Origin: Elgaria multicarinata webbii
Lineage: Eukaryota; Chordata; Lepidosauria; Squamata; Anguidae
Reading direction: 5' to 3'
Length of the DNA: 64,000 bases
Assembly: GCF_023053635.1 (NCBI RefSeq)
Contig: NC_086175.1
Coordinates: 126,374,240-126,438,239, forward strand
Below, piece after piece: positions 22,557 through 36,417 of this stretch. The stretch's first letter is position 1; each line of letters begins with the position of its first letter. The position numbers and the translations under genes are program-made. The notes below the pieces were generated by a model that saw only the letters and a list, made by a program, of their open reading frames with translations, had not been told where the DNA came from and searched no databases.

Positions 22557-23593
22557 ACCATCAATTTAGTCCTGATTTCCACTGGTACATTCTACCATAT
22601 AACACATTTGTAGTAAAACTGAACCGCATCATTGCTAAATACTTTCAGTTCAATTTTAGCCATAATATGATGGCAAATGTTCAGCACAAGACCTTGCTTA
22701 AAGCCAGAAAAGATTAAGCCGCTTCATATTATCTCAATGTCATTATTGGCATTTTTTTAAAAAAATGTTTTAATGGTATACCAATAATTATGTTTCTTCA
22801 AAATACCAAGGGAGGATTTTTCCTTGTGATTGTTGGCAAATAAGCAGGGTGGAAGAGCCTCAGCTTTATCACCACAGTAAAAGAAGCAATACTTGTATGT
22901 ATGGGGACTTAGAAAAATGTGCCTTCTGCCAATGTAAATTCTATACTTCTAGCCTGTATTTATATTCATATTAAACAAAGGAGTGAAGTGGATTGATGCA
23001 CCATCTTAAATAAAAAATATATTGGAGTTTAAAAATCTGTTGGTAAGATCAGATCTTTTCAGTACTTGGGATCTTACAAGCAGATCTAGTTGTAAGAATA
23101 ATGAAGGTTTTTTTTATCCCTAGTTGGACCAAAGGTTCTGAGACCCTCTAGGCAATTTTAGGGGTGAAAGGTAAACCACACATTACCTTTCAACTTTTTA
23201 TTGCCAGCTTGTAGTTGCTAAGAGAAGCACTGCTCCTACTACCTGAGGTAGGTTTTGCACCTGTTTCATACAGTCCCTTGAGGAATCAGTGGTCTCCATT
23301 TTCGGTGTCTCCAAATGGGGTTGTGAAAACTGGGTGTCGTTTTGGTTCACTGCTATCCTTTGTACCATCCTGAAGAACTGAATACAATTCAAATCTTCTA
23401 GAATTCCCATATCTCTCCACCAAATAATAGTTGCTCTTTGGATTTCAGAATATGACCTGTATTTCTTCCATTTTTCCAGAATATCAGAATGCCAGCAACT
23501 GTTTGCTCTCCCATAAGTAAGCACTAGAAAACTAAGTGCCTAGATGAATATAACTTTTGCGTGGTTCTATCTTTATGATCCTATGTTTCTATG

Positions 23594-24567
23594 ATACAGT
23601 GCCTGGGCACAGTAATGGACTGGATGAGGGCTAATAAACTGAAACTCAATCCAGACAAGACGGAGGTACTGTTAGCGGGTGGTTCATCTGTCCGGCGAGG
23701 TGATGTTTGCCCTGTCCTGGACGGGGTTGCACTCTGTTTAAAGGATCAGGTCCGTAGTTTGGGGGTGCTCTTGGATCCAGAACTGTCACTTGAGGCACAG
23801 GTGTACTCAGTGGCAAAGAGCACCTTTTACCAGCTTAGGCTGATATACCTATGCCCTTATCTGGACGGAGATAGCCTAGCTACAGTTATCCATGCTCTGA
23901 TAACCTCTCGTTTGGATTACTGCAATGCGTTATACGTGGGGCTGCCTTTGAAAACAGTCCGGAAACTTCAACTGGTACAAAACAGGGCAGCACGCTTACT
24001 AACAGGGACTGGCCGACGAGACCACATTACGCAAGTCCTTTTCCAGCTTCATTGGCTGCCAGTCCAGGCCCGGGCCCGATTCAAAGTGCTGGTATTAACA
24101 TTTAAAGCCCTAAACGACTTGGGGCCAGGTTATCTGAAGGAACGCCTCCTCCCATATGTACCTGCCCGGACCCTAAGGTCATCCTCATGGGTCCTTCTCT
24201 GTTAGCCCCTGCCAAAGGAAGTGAGACAGGTGGCTACCAGGAGGAGGGCCTTCTCTGCTGTGGCACCCCGGCTGTGGAATGAGCTCCCTAAGGAGGTTCA
24301 CTTGGCACCTACATTATATGCTTTTAGACGCCAGGTGAAGACCTTTTTATTCTCCCAACATTTTAACAATCTATAAATACATTTTAACATGGTGTTTTAA
24401 ATTTGTAATTTTGCATTGCTGCTGTTTTTATCTGGTTGAGCTTTTATATTGTATTTTATATTATGGTTTTATACTGTTGTTTTATACTTTGAATGGTTTT
24501 AATTTTTGTGAACCGCCCAGAGAGCTCCGGCTATTGGGCGGTATAGAAATGTAATAAATAAATACAT
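23594..24567 (+). mobile_element. L3/CR1-clade LINE, 5'-truncated, moderately young
   Basis: An open stretch of about 200 codons (to 24205) reads [53 protein letters not shown] and LQLVQNRAARLLTGT, the end of the reverse transcriptase and C-terminal part of ORF2. A stop then interrupts the frame, while the sequence continues to match the copy at 40513-41697. The 3' end GTGAACCGCCCAGAGAGCTC, CGGCTATTGGGCGGTATAGA and an AATAAATA tail are intact. The 5' end is truncated, as is usual for LINE insertions. Confidence 0.9.
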
Positions 24568-25151
24568 TTCAAGTATAGTGTGGTTTATAGCTAAACACAA
24601 CTTTTCCAAATTTTATGCATGGGATAGCATAAGATAGCAGTGAAAACTTTCATAGGCGTATGAGCTGCACTTATGGACATGACCCTAATGCATACACTTT
24701 GCAAGCAGCAATATGCAGTGACAGTATGGGCTTTGAGATGTCCTGAAAAGCTCTTGCAAGTTGATCTCATTCATGGAATGCTATGCACACGCCCACATCA
24801 TGAAACCAAAATCCTTGTTTGTCACCCACAGTCTTACCCAATCCATCCATTATGCTTCACCTTTATGCCATGCTAAATGTTGCTTGTACAAACTTGCTTT
24901 CAGTTATCATACCATGCCTTGCTTTTGTCTTGAACAATATAAATGAAAAATTCTAAAGATAAAGTATTTGTTTACTTAGCTAGGAAATAAAGAGTATGGG
25001 ATGCCAGTAGTAAAATCAAATTCTGCTTAAACCATAAGCCTCACCTGACCTATGTGGATGAAGCAGTCAATGTTTCTAACTATAAGTTAGAATTTATGAA
25101 CTGAGCTTTCAAACAGCCTGCTTTGAAACCCTGATTATACTTTAAAGCAAT

Positions 25152-25215
25152 CTTCTCCAACCTGCTGTCCTCCAGATGTGTTGGACTACAATTCCCATGA
25201 TGGGAAGTTGTAGTC
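25152..25215. mobile_element. Fragment of a short hAT MITE
   Basis: CTCCAACCTGCTGTCCTCCA and GATGTGTTGGACTACAATTC match one arm of the elements at 51194 and 58558. A short inverted partner (GAAGTTGTAGTC) follows. Confidence 0.5.
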
Positions 25216-26590
25216 ATCTTACATATGTGGAGAGCACTAGGTTTGTGAAGGGCTACTTTAAAAATAAAACAACTTGTATCTGTTATGTGTGTCCTAAGTA
25301 AGATAGATGAGAGGGATAAATAGTAAAACATACTTCGGGATTAGAATTGCCTATACTGAGTAAGCACCTTAAACCTCAAGGTAGTTTCATAAATCATTAC
25401 CCAACCACACAAATATCTAGGTAGTTATATATCCTTAAGTGCCCCTAATTAAATGATATGGCTTGTTAATACCCCACATCCTTGAGTAACATTGGCAGGT
25501 TCTGATGCCATATAAAACACTCATGTCTCCTTAGTCATGCGAGTTTAAAATAAATTGGGATCTTTTCCATCTTAAAATGGCATTGACTTGTTGAACCTGT
25601 GGTTTACTGTTTTACCTGGTAGACGTTCTGCACAGACGTTTTTCTCTGTAACTACACAGACATCCTACACAGCATTTGAAATACATGGATGTGCATTTTG
25701 ATATATGTACTTGCACATAAAAGGAAGAAGGGAAAGCTAGACAGTGAACACTTTAGTGTTACTAGTTTGGCACTTATAAGTTGCCTGGTAAACAGTGCAC
25801 ACTGCAAGAAATAAACTGAAAACTAAATGTAGTGAACTGAAATGGCTCCACCACTTTGTGGAGAACAAGGATGGGTGTGTGTGTGCAAGAGATCCTTGTG
25901 CCCCATCCTCATTCTCCACCACTTTGGGGGAGAACAGGGAAGGTAGGGTGCAAGCATCTTGACAGCCGCAGGAGAGATCCATGTGCCCTGCGCTCCCATT
26001 TCTTGGTGCCCCACCCAGGGACAAGAGCGTGCATGTCCCTGGGAGTATGTGGGGATGTGCCGATTGTAGCGCCCCACCCAGGGGCCGCCATGATTGGCGG
26101 CTTCTCATGCGCTTCTTGGGACAGCTGATACATGCCTACAGAGCCCGCTGGGCAAGTGCAGCAGGGATTTCTGCTGCTTTTGCCACACGACTCTGTAGGC
26201 AGGTGAAATAATCAACAGAGCCCACCACCCAACACAATCATCAATGACTGTGCAGATAATCAAGTCTGCACACCATTTATTATTTGCGTTGGTCATTTCA
26301 TGGAAAACTGTGACTTGGAAAAGGCTCGCCAGATGACACAGTAGTCAAGTGTTGACTATTTAAGCAATGGTTGACTAATCAACCATTGACTATTGTGTAG
26401 TCCAAACTCAGTCTGGTAGTTGGGTGCCATGCAGCTTGATCATATTTACCCATAGGTAAGTCTCATTACATTTAATGGGACTTACAGATGTGTACTTAGG
26501 ATTGCATAGTTAACATTAAATGGTGAACTTCATTTTGCTTTGATTCTCAATGCTGGTTTCTTAGAGATAATTGTGCATACTTTTTTATTC

Positions 26591-26672
26591 ATGTACTTTA
26601 TGGTTCAAGTTTTGTTAACTGCCCAGAAAGCTTCAGCTGTTGTGTGTATAGAAATGCAATAAATTGAATAAA
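26591..26672 (+). mobile_element. L3/CR1-clade LINE 3' tail
   Basis: Degenerate GTTAACTGCCCAGAAAGCTT, CAGCTGTTG and GTATAGAAATGCAATAAATT correspond to the 3' end of the element at 23594-24567. Confidence 0.7.
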
Positions 26673-28524
26673 TATTACCAAGGTATATACTTGGTATGAA
26701 ATTGTTTCAGTAGAGTGTTGCCTGGGAATATAGATAGGATTTGAATTTTGGCAGGGTTTTTCATCAGTAAGGTTATTCACCCAAGTTATTTAGATAACTG
26801 TCAAGCAGTTCTTCAATGAAAGCTTGGCTAATATACTTTCACCATTGACCCTTGCCTCTACAGAATATCTGAAAGCACAAATGGAATTTTTTTGTTTTTT
26901 CTTGAGAGAAGGGCATGAATCTGCAAAAGCAGCTGTGATTAACTTAGGGAAAACTGGGTTGGTAATCTACATCGTGAATTGTCAGACTTGTCACATTTTA
27001 ACTTCCTCTGCAGCCACATCAGTCCCTGAGATCTCAGAGCTTCATAGTTGGAAGCCTGCATCTGGTGTGGTTATATTGGGAAACATTACCGTAGTCTGTA
27101 TAGTGCTGCGATTCAAGTGTCGGTCATTCCTATTATGATATCAGATGCTCTTCAAAGACAGGAAATGGCTCTCATGAGACCTTTGGGTGCCTTGCGTTTA
27201 GACTTTATGGCTAGTAAACTTAATCATGAGATGGTGGTGTCTGAACCAAAGTGAAAAGCTTGTTTGTTTGTCAGTGGAATAGAGTTGAAGAGAGAATCTG
27301 TCCATGTTTTTATACAGATAAGCAAATTTATATAGCTTACATCACATTGGAAACTCAATGGGTTGTGGGCTCCAGGAAGAGCTGGGAAAGACTTCTGTCT
27401 GAAACCCTGGAGTGTAAACTAACACCTAACTGCATTGTTTGTGCAGACAATACTAAGCTACAAATACCAAAGGAGGTCTGACTCTGTATAACACAGCTTC
27501 ATATGTTCTTATATGTGTTCACACATGGGTCAGTTGTCTGATAAGTATCTTCTTAGTTTTCACTTAGTTTCTAGTTCTTGTAATAACCGGGGAGATAATA
27601 CTCAGGATAATGTAGCATGCTTGAAAGACCTGGTAGTCAAAAGTAAACAAAGACCATGTATCTCTTGAAATCTAGCATTTATAAGCCTACCTCACAACTT
27701 GAAGGGAATGGATAAATCCATCTGAATTTTCCTGGCAGCTAGAAGACCTTTGTTCCTGCATCATGCAGATTAATTATGGCACTTCTGCTGGTAGGATGGG
27801 GTAGGTGGTTATGAGGACTGTAATGCTACAACTTTCTTTCTGGATTCTCTCTGCCAGGAACCATCAATATGGAGTAGACCAATTGATAATAGATAAAATA
27901 GTTGGTTAATCTGTTACAAAACAAGTCTACAGAAATTGAATTTTGGCTGTATGCTTAACACTTATTGTACAAAATATAGCAATACTTAGGTTTGTAAGAT
28001 GCTAAATTGATGCATATAGAAACATTTTTCTTTAGAATATCCCTAGTTTTGTAGTAGACCTGAGTCATGGGAATGTTAGACCAGGCTTAATGTTATACCT
28101 GCATGAAGTCCCTCACTAGTGTTATACTCCATGGTGTCTCTTCTAAGTGACAGTGGTACTAATTTGAGAACAGAAATATATATCCTGGATTAATCTGAGA
28201 TGGATCTAAACAACTAGTTCAATATTGAGAGTACTGTTGTTCTAACACAACCAAAAAGCAAAAAGTTAAAACTGATGGAATGGCATAAGCCAGTTTCTGT
28301 TCTGGTTATTAAAAATAAATAAATAAACACTTCTCTGTATTATCCCGCTTCTTTCAATCTTGAAGATTGGGAAAAAATAGCTTCCAACTGAATACTCCAA
28401 AGATATTTTGGCTGAACTTAATATAGCTGCCCTGAAGTCTTAGGGCAAATTAGGGCACAATCCTTTGAAGATAGTCAATAGCCCCCAAAGTCAGAGGCTG
28501 ATTATCCAATGCGGCTGGAGAGTA

Positions 28525-28600
28525 GGGGTGGGCAACTTGTTGGCCACCAGATGTTTTGGTCTGCAATTCCCATCAGTCTTCACCATTGGTTTTGTTGGCT
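28525..28600. mobile_element. Fragment of a short hAT MITE
   Basis: GGGGTGGGCAACTTGTTGGC followed by CACCAGATGTTTTGG and CAATTCCCATCAG is one arm of the family seen whole at 29278-29395. Confidence 0.5.
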
Positions 28601-29004
28601 TTTTCTAGAGCTTGCAATGAGATAAGGGGAAGGGGCTAATCCCCAGTAAGAACAGCTTAACACGTAACTTGCCCACAGTGGTATTTAACAAAGATGAGAG
28701 TTCAGCCAGTCACTGCTGCTGGGCTATCATGGGTATGCTCACTGCTGTTTGGGTATTTAAGGGTTACTTGACCTTGATGGAAGATAGGCTTATCAGTGAC
28801 TTTAGCCATAGTAACTAAATAGTACCAGATTCTGGGAACAAATTTGTAGCGATGTTGGTGCTATCACCTAGAGGGACTCACTTGGTTTCTGTTGGAAACA
28901 GAGTGCTGAATTAGATTATCATTGTCTGATCCAGTGGGGCTTTTTTGGCAGCTTCCTCAGCTTGTGCTAAGTTATAGAGTAGGAGGCAGGGGAGAACCTT
29001 CTTC

Positions 29005-29187
29005 TTTTTTTAAAGGCCTGGTTCCCGCTCTCCCACTTCATCCCCAATTACCTTGTTGAGTAGGTTACACTGAGAGAGTGACTGAATGGCTAAAGGTCAC
29101 TTAGACAGTTTCATAGCTGAGTTGGAATTTGAACCTGGAGTTCCTAGTCCTAGTGAGACATTCCAACCACTGCACAATGTCAATTAT
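29005..29187 (-). mobile_element. SINE of the 22319 type, reverse orientation
   Basis: On the reverse strand, GCAGTGGTTGGAATGTCTCA, CCAGGTTCAAATTCCAACTC and AGCTATGAAACT follow the same head order as the SINE at 22319-22556. Diverged, lacking the typical tail. Confidence 0.5.
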
Positions 29188-29277
29188 TATTTTTAAATGC
29201 ATGCCCTCTCTTTTCTCTGGTGCTTGGGAATGAACCCAGAATGTCTTACATCTAAAGCAAGTATTATGCTCCTAGAT

Positions 29278-29395
29278 CAAGGGTGGGCAGCTTTTGGCCC
29301 TCCAGATACTTTGGTATACAACTCCCCTCACCATTAGCCCTGCTGGCTAGACTGTAGGCTAAAATGTCTGGAGGACCTAAAGTTGCGCATCCCTG
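29278..29395. mobile_element. Short hAT MITE, 118 bp fold-back
   Basis: The ends CAAGGGTGGGCAGC and TTGCGCATCCCTG are imperfect inverted repeats, with inner arms TCCAGATACTTTGG and AAAATGTCTGGA. The flanking octamers TCCTAGAT (29270-29277) and CCTTAGAT (29396-29403) agree at six of eight positions, a decayed target duplication. Confidence 0.65.
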
Positions 29396-30991
29396 CCTTA
29401 GATGAAGAAGCTGGACTTATAATGTGTTTGTGGGCGGGGCGGGGGGTAGGAGTCAGAGCAAATGCTAAATCTTGTTCTTCATATGATGAACAACTCTGTG
29501 CATTTATAACATCTACCTGCTTGGATTGTGCAGGATGCTAAATGACTATTAAAAGGCTTATAATTAACACTAAGACCCACATTCCCATTGTTTAATAACA
29601 GGAAGAGAAGTAAACTTTGATCAGCTGTATGTTTTATCATATAAAGCTTCCTGGTATTTGGATTCAGGACTTTTGATGTCAAAGTCTGTTTTGCCTCTGT
29701 CTTCATCCTACAAAAGATTTACCCAAATGTAGTCTCGGTGACAAGCCTATTGTGGAACGTGCGTTGTGGTACTCATATTCTTGCAGGAATCTCTTTTGTC
29801 AGTAAACTACGAATTTCAGTGGTGCAGTGGAGATTCTATATATTTTTGGATTTTTTTGAGCAATGCCTGCAAAAATGTTTTTCAAGTTCTAGTCCGCTTA
29901 AGTATTATTTGTGTATCTCCTGTTCAGACAGAGGTTGGGGAAAGAATATCTTTTTGGCCTTGCTTTATTATTTCTTTAAATGTATTTGTTTAAAAAACTT
30001 GTCATCGATGCATGTTGCCTTGGGTATTTTTAATAGTTTAAGTTTTAAAATGAATTATTGTAGGCATAAGTGTCATGGCTAGGTATGTTAACCTGGAGTG
30101 GCCTTCACTTTTGAACCAAAATTGAAAGCAGTGCAATTCTTGCATGATGTGCATTTTCCTGTCAGATGCATTTATAACCCGCCCCTTGAAGTACTTGTAT
30201 CTTGATTAGTTGCTTTTGAACTACAAGGTGCAACTGAAAGGCATGTACATACATTGCAGTTATTTCTGCTTTGAAATTGACTACTCTCTTTTAGCAAGCT
30301 TCCCCAAGAGGAGTAAAGCTCATGCATCCCTACTGTCTCATGCAGTTCCTGGCAGCTGTCATAGCACTACATTGTCTTTCTTCACTGTGTTGTCTTTCTT
30401 CGCCTAAGGAGATATTGCTGAATTTTCTGGCAGCTGCTATCCACCATGTTCTCCCTTTTCCCTATCTCAAACAGAGCTGGGCTGGTCCTAATTCTGTGTT
30501 AGATAAGCAGCACACAGCCTTTGTGTTACGTCTGTCCTTGCTAGAATCTTGAGCATCATCTTTTAGCATTTTTGCCATACTATTTTAAAAATAAAGAACT
30601 AGAGTTAAAGAGTGGCAGCTAAATTCATTACTTTTCTAGCTGTGTCATGGCTTCTAGGCCTTGCGATTGGCTGAGGGGGTTATATCCAATGTTAATCTAA
30701 CTTCACCCATTCATTACAGTGGGTCTGTTCGAAGTATGACTAACATTGGATACAACCCAGGATGTTGCTGAGTTGCAAATCTTGTGTATTGTTATAAGGA
30801 GATGGTCAAGACTCAAAGTTCATTTTGGTATTAAATTTACAGAAGTAAAAGTTGCAACATAGGGCAGCCAACTCGACAATTCACTACCTACGTGGTATGA
30901 ACTTTGTGCAGTTCAGCTTGTTCCCACTTCATTCTGCAGAATGTTTAGTTCATTTTCTTGAGTAAGATCAGAAGAACAGAAAATAGATATT

Positions 30992-31074
30992 CAGATGTTC
31001 TGGACTTCAACCATCAGCATTATTGGCCATGTTGGCAGGGGCTTTTGGGAGTTGAAGTCCAAAACATCTGGAGA
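30992..31074. mobile_element. Short hAT-type MITE remnant
   Basis: CAGATGTTCTGGACTTCAAC and GTTGAAGTCCAAAACATCTG are inverted repeats about 80 bp apart. Confidence 0.55.
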
Positions 31075-31834
31075 TCTATTGTCTGCCTACGTCTGGTTTA
31101 GTGAATGTCTGCTCAGATTAGACTCTTATTGCTATATTCCTCCCAGATGCATCCAGAATACTGGAAAATCTAATTGCATGTGGGAATACCAACAACTGGT
31201 ATTAAATAACATATTGCTTCTGAACATGAGAGGTTACGTTAGCCATCATGACAATGGTTGTTAATGGTGGTTATTGATTTATGGAGCAGTCTACCTCAAA
31301 AAGCTGCCATTATGTATGAAGCAAGATTCTTTGTCTATAATGGTTGCTGTTTGAGATGGCATGCTGGGCTAATTAAGGCTATGGTTGAGTATAGAACATT
31401 TTTATTATTATTAAACTGGCCCAGTACGCTAGTGTTTGCATCTCAGTGCTATTGGAGAAAGATAGTGTTGCTTAAAGACTTTAGAGGAAAGTCTACAATT
31501 GTGTATTTGCTTCAAACAAATACACAAGTTCCTGGATCTTGAGAGATAAATGTCCTCTCTAACTTTTAGACAGGTGCTGAAAATGCCAGTACGATCAATG
31601 TCTTCCCATTCATAGTTTTTGACGCAGAATGGTTTTCAGGCATGAAATAATAATGGCTCTCCAGTATGAATAGTAAAATTAATTGAAAGACTGAACTAAT
31701 AAGGTGCTCCATACAAATAGTGGGACAACTTTATGAATACTAAGCTATTTCTGTGGTGTTAACTAATTTTGCTTGTGAGATGGGCACTTACTCAATTGGC
31801 CTGCTGGCTGTACTCTAGAATAGAGGTAGGCAGA

Positions 31835-31925
31835 AAGTAGATCTCCAGATGTTTTGGGGTTCAGTTCCCAGCATTCCTGAACATTGGACATGCAGGCAGG
31901 TGCTTCCTGGAGAAAATGTCCAGAC
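31835..31925. mobile_element. Short hAT-type MITE remnant
   Basis: CTCCAGATGTTTTGGGGTTC followed by AGTTCCCAGCATTCCTGAAC resembles one arm of the 118-128 bp family. The opposite arm is badly decayed. Confidence 0.4.
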
Positions 31926-32694
31926 ATTTGGACCTTCTGCCCGCCCTTGGTTTCGAAGAATGTCCGGTATGCATATAAATCATCTCCCCAACTAGTGTTT
32001 GTATGTGCACCCACACAAAATCACAATTTCCTGTTTCCTCATTAGCAGTGGATGTTAGAACCTGTGCAAAACAAGCTGAGGAATGTGCCACCAGAAATGG
32101 AATGGGGAATGGGTTCTTCACCATTCTGAGGAAACTCCGTACTCAGGCTTCCTTACCTCCCTTAAGAAAAGTGCACAGAAAAGGTACCTATAGTGATGCA
32201 CAAAATAGCAATTCATTTCTTATTTTTCAAAACCTATACTGTAAAAAAAATTGTTTAAGCACAACACTCCTACAGATGTCTAGCCTCTTTACTTGGTGAA
32301 GAAGTGAAAACACTTTTTTTTTTACAAGACTTAACACTGGTGCTGCCCTTTGGACAGGCATCCCTCTTGCCTCACTAATTATCCTTAACAGAGATGAGAT
32401 AACAGCCAGATAAAATCAAGGTGAAACCAAATTAATAGGGACCATAAAGTTCAAAGATGAAAAGGCAGAGGTAGACTGATATGGGCTGCGAGCCTCCAGT
32501 TCCATACCTTTTAAATAGTATTCTATCATGTGTTAAAACTGTGCATGGTCTTTTCCCCCTCCCAAAAAAGTAACGCAATTTACATTCCACATTTTTTATT
32601 CTTGTGGGATAAGTGGGTTTTGTGCACACATGCATCAGTTTGGGTGGGCAGCTGTGGAGCTAGCTGTTATATGAGGCTGGGTTTGGTCTGGCAT

Positions 32695-32760
32695 TTATTT
32701 ATTATTTATTTATTACATTTCTGTACCGCCCAATAGCCGGAGCTCTCTGGGTGGTTCATT
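32695..32760 (-). mobile_element. L3/CR1-clade LINE 3' tail
   Basis: A (TTTA)n tract, then ACATTTCTGTACCGCCCAAT and AGCCGGAGCTCTCTGGGTGG, the reverse complement of the tail at 24500-24567. Confidence 0.85.
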
Positions 32761-33841
32761 TCTATTTGCTGATCTCTACATTAGCTGCTGTTTAATGCTT
32801 ACATTGCAATGCTGGAAGAATTTGAGGAGACCAAAGTTTAAAGACAAATAAATCACCTGCTTTTACCAAGCTTCTGCTGTCCCTCTTCTGTAAATCTACA
32901 TACTTGACTAGAACACTATTTTTTTCTAGCTGAATGTTTGCTTATGCTTACTTATTCATCTAATGTTATTTCCATCGGCTTTGATATTATAGAAATCAGT
33001 AATAAAATGGAGGTGTGTCACTGTGCTTGTATTTACTGCTTCTAAACATAAGAATAGGAAATCCTGGGCAGGAGGAGAGGGTGGTGGTGGTAGCAGGAGA
33101 AACAGAGAAGGGGATCCCAGGGGAGGAAGAAGAGGAAATCCAGGCAGCGCTAGGAAATGTGGGAAAATCTAGAAGGTAAGGGCTGGGGAAGGTGCACCCC
33201 CTGACAACAGGTGGTGGTGATGATGATAACAACCATTGACATTTGTTCTAGATGTCAGGTGCGTCCATGTCTAGCAAACTTAGATATGCCTCCTCTGTAA
33301 AAGCTTGCCTGCCTCTCCTACCCACTTAATCCATAAATGGATTCCTAATACAGAATTGCTGATATCTGTTTCCATGGCAATAGATTGAAATCAAGAGCAG
33401 GATTATGACTACTCTGGAATATTATAGCTTGCTTTAGAGAGGCACAATATTGATACACAAGCACTGAATAAGGGTGGAATCTCAAGGCCGCAGGATGGGA
33501 GGGGGGAACTGTAGCTAAATTGTAGAGACGGTGTGAAGCCTAAATTCAATCTGCATCACTAGTAACATATTTCTGCCTGTTCCATGTTTACACATCTCAT
33601 TTTCCATGTTTCCACAGTATGCACAAGATGAGAAAAGATTTATATATGCTTCACATGTTATTTCTAGCAAATGTCTGGGGCGTTGACGATAGCATGAAAA
33701 TGCAATTTTTGGGGGGGAGTATACACTTTTTGGATTGTGTACTTTTTGGAGCATGCACTTTGGAAATTTGTGAACATTTTCAGAGAATATGTCCTCCCAT
33801 TCACATTCATGTTTGAAGTTGTGAATGGGGCATTCAAGAGG

Positions 33842-33957
33842 CAGCCAGGCAACTGTCTGTCAGGGATGTTTTAAGGTGGATTCCTGCATTGAGAAGGGGT
33901 TTGGACTCAATGGCCTTATAGGCCCTTTCCAACTCTACTATTCTATAATTCTATGAT
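33842..33957 (+). mobile_element. CR1 3'-end fragment
   Basis: CAGGGATGTTTTAAGGTGGA, TTGGACTCAATGGCCTTATA and CTTTCCAACTCTACTATTC end in ATTCTATAATTCTATGAT, the octamer-type 3' end of CR1. Confidence 0.8.
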
Positions 33958-35835
33958 CCACTATCCAAGAGGTTTACTTAAGTTCATAGGTGCCGCACAC
34001 ATTTGAAAGTGTTTGACATTGGGCCAGAGCTTCACATTCAGTACTTCATCCAATATCTACATCCCTGTGTCAAGTTTCACCTGTAACATTTAGATATACT
34101 TAACTGTGTTAAGATGTACTTCACACTTACCTGCCCAGACCCCTCTGCGTTGGCTAAAGCAGAAGGTTTGACATATTGCTGCATAGGTAGGTGTGCTGAA
34201 ACATTTTGGGGCAGAGTATGGGGGAAGAATGTTATACAGGATGCCATTTTAATTAGCGGGCCTATGTTGAACACAATAGAGTACTGCTCAGAGACTTGAC
34301 ATGATAGGGTGTCTGTATTGTGGGACTTCATCATCTATAGGAATCACAGAATCGTTTTCTTTCTTTGTTGAAATGTTAAATTGTCTGTGAAGCCGTATGA
34401 GGTTATGAAATATGATCAGCTTGCTTGAAACTGTCCGGTGGTGGTGGAGTGTTTGGGGGTTCCTTTCCAGAGAATGGTAGGTTGGAGTCTTGAAAACATT
34501 TCCAGATTATTGGATATGAATGGGAACATTGTATGAAGTGAAACTTGGAGGCTTCAGTGAAAACCCAGAAAATATGCAGACACCATGCACAAAACTAATA
34601 GTTCTGGCATGTGTTTGGTCTGCAGTGTGCTTTTGTAGGTGTGAATGATGTAAGCCCTATAGCTGCGGACAAAATTTTTTTTTTAAACAAAATGAATCCA
34701 AACAACTTCAGGTTGCCCTACCTATTTTACAAACCTTCATCTTGAACTGGCACATTTGAAAGTCCAAGGCCAAAAACTTGAAGGGACTTTGGAAACTTCA
34801 GAATGCATATAGGTTTTAAACAGAATCTATACAGTAGTGCATCTTTTTCTAATGCTGAACAGTGATTGGATTTGTTGCAAGTTAATTCAGTTTTCAGCAA
34901 CCAGAAGCTAATATTTACTCATGAGAAACTGGAGGTGGGAAACTATTTGGGCTGGTTAAGGAAATGGTGAATATCTCTGCAATGAGCATTTCTAAGGCTT
35001 CATTTTTCAAAGACTCCCTTTTCAGAAGCTTCAAGTGAGAATCCCCTCTCCCCAACAATTGACTTTTGTCTATAGACCACTTGTTGTCACTTGTATTGCT
35101 TCCTGGGCTCTCTAACATTAAAACCGTTAAATGAAAACTTGGCAGTATGGCTAGCTTAGATGGTTGTAATGCTGCTTTAACATTTTTAATCTGCTAAATC
35201 ACTTAAGTATTTCTATGGCTGCCAAGCAGAAGTCTCTAACTTCGGAGAAATTCTTGGTGTAGCTTAGCTTTATTCTTGCTAATGGTGAAAGCCCGTAGTT
35301 AGCTTTTTCTTTCCTTGTCTCCATTTTTTGGGGTTGTTTCTCACAGGGTTCTAGTACCAATAAGCATATCTGAGACATTCCACCCTTCAGGCAGGTATTT
35401 ATATTTGGAACGTAGTGTTGCATTCAGGGCTTGCATCTGGAAGAATTTAGTTGGAAGTGGCCCTTGGGGTATACAGATAGGTTCCAGCCATGACTCATTT
35501 TATGTAGTTCTTGAGTGGGGGGAACTGAAGCTGCCTGGAGAGCTGTTAGAAAAACTACTTACGTCCTGTGAAGATGTTACTTTCTCTCCCAGGACTATAT
35601 GTAAAGTGGGATTGGAAATGGCATTGGGCTTCTGTGATTCCTTCCCTGCTCTACAAGGAAAGGGGTTAGTATTGCAGAATGTAAAATGTTCAAACAATTT
35701 TAAGATCTCCCAGTTCGGTTATTTATTCCTCTGCTGGGGACAGGAAGCATGAGAATTGGACATCATCTTGATTTGTCTGTTAGTACAATCTGTCTGAAAG
35801 GAAAAACTGACCTGGTTTGCCATTTGCCTGATCGT

Positions 35836-35972
35836 GTCGTCCAAACTCAGGTGGCATGGCTTGTCAGAGGGGGAAACAACCCTCAAATAACCCATGGACT
35901 ATTGTTGGGTTATTTGAGGGCTGTTTCCCCCTCCAATAAGCCATGCTGCCCACATTCAGACAACATGGTGAT
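35836..35972. mobile_element. Fold-back MITE with a 43-bp hairpin
   Basis: GGCATGGCTTGTCAGAGGGG and AAACAACCCTCAAATAACCC (35853-35894) pair almost fully with TGGGTTATTTGAGGGCTGTT and the following bases to 35950. The outer ends CGTCCAAACTCAG and CATTCAGACAACATGG resemble other squamate MITEs with GTTCAGACAACA ends. Family not named. Confidence 0.5.
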
Positions 35973-36000
35973 TAATCAAATTATGCCCAGCATGCACCGT

Positions 36001-36058
36001 AGAATCATAGAATAGTAGAGTTGGAAGGGGCCTATAAAGCCCAACCCCCTGCTCAGTG
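36001..36058 (-). mobile_element. CR1 3'-end fragment
   Basis: AGAATCATAGAATAGTAGAG followed by TTGGAAGGGGCCTATAAAG is the reverse complement of the CR1 3' end. Confidence 0.75.
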
Positions 36059-36417
36059 TTTAACCCACAATGATTGTGTGAACCAGCCCACTATGAATGA
36101 ACCTGTCAAATGTACTTGTGCATACTGGAGATACTTGCATGCTCTCTGTGTAGCCTATTGAATCCAACATGGCAAAATTTGTTTTCCCTTTAACTGCATA
36201 ACTCTTGGCTTCTTCCTGAAATTGAGAATCATGTGTCCCAAGAGGGCTCTTTAAAAAAATCATTTCGAAAAACAATTTTTAGTCAAATGTTGTAGGATAG
36301 CTAATAGTGCTTGCCAAAATTTTTTTTTGTTCTGTTCTAGCATAGCAGCAACCAGCCTAAACGGGTTGTACTAATGTAGCACTAGTTGAGCAGAATATTA
36401 TGAGGTAATACTTAGAT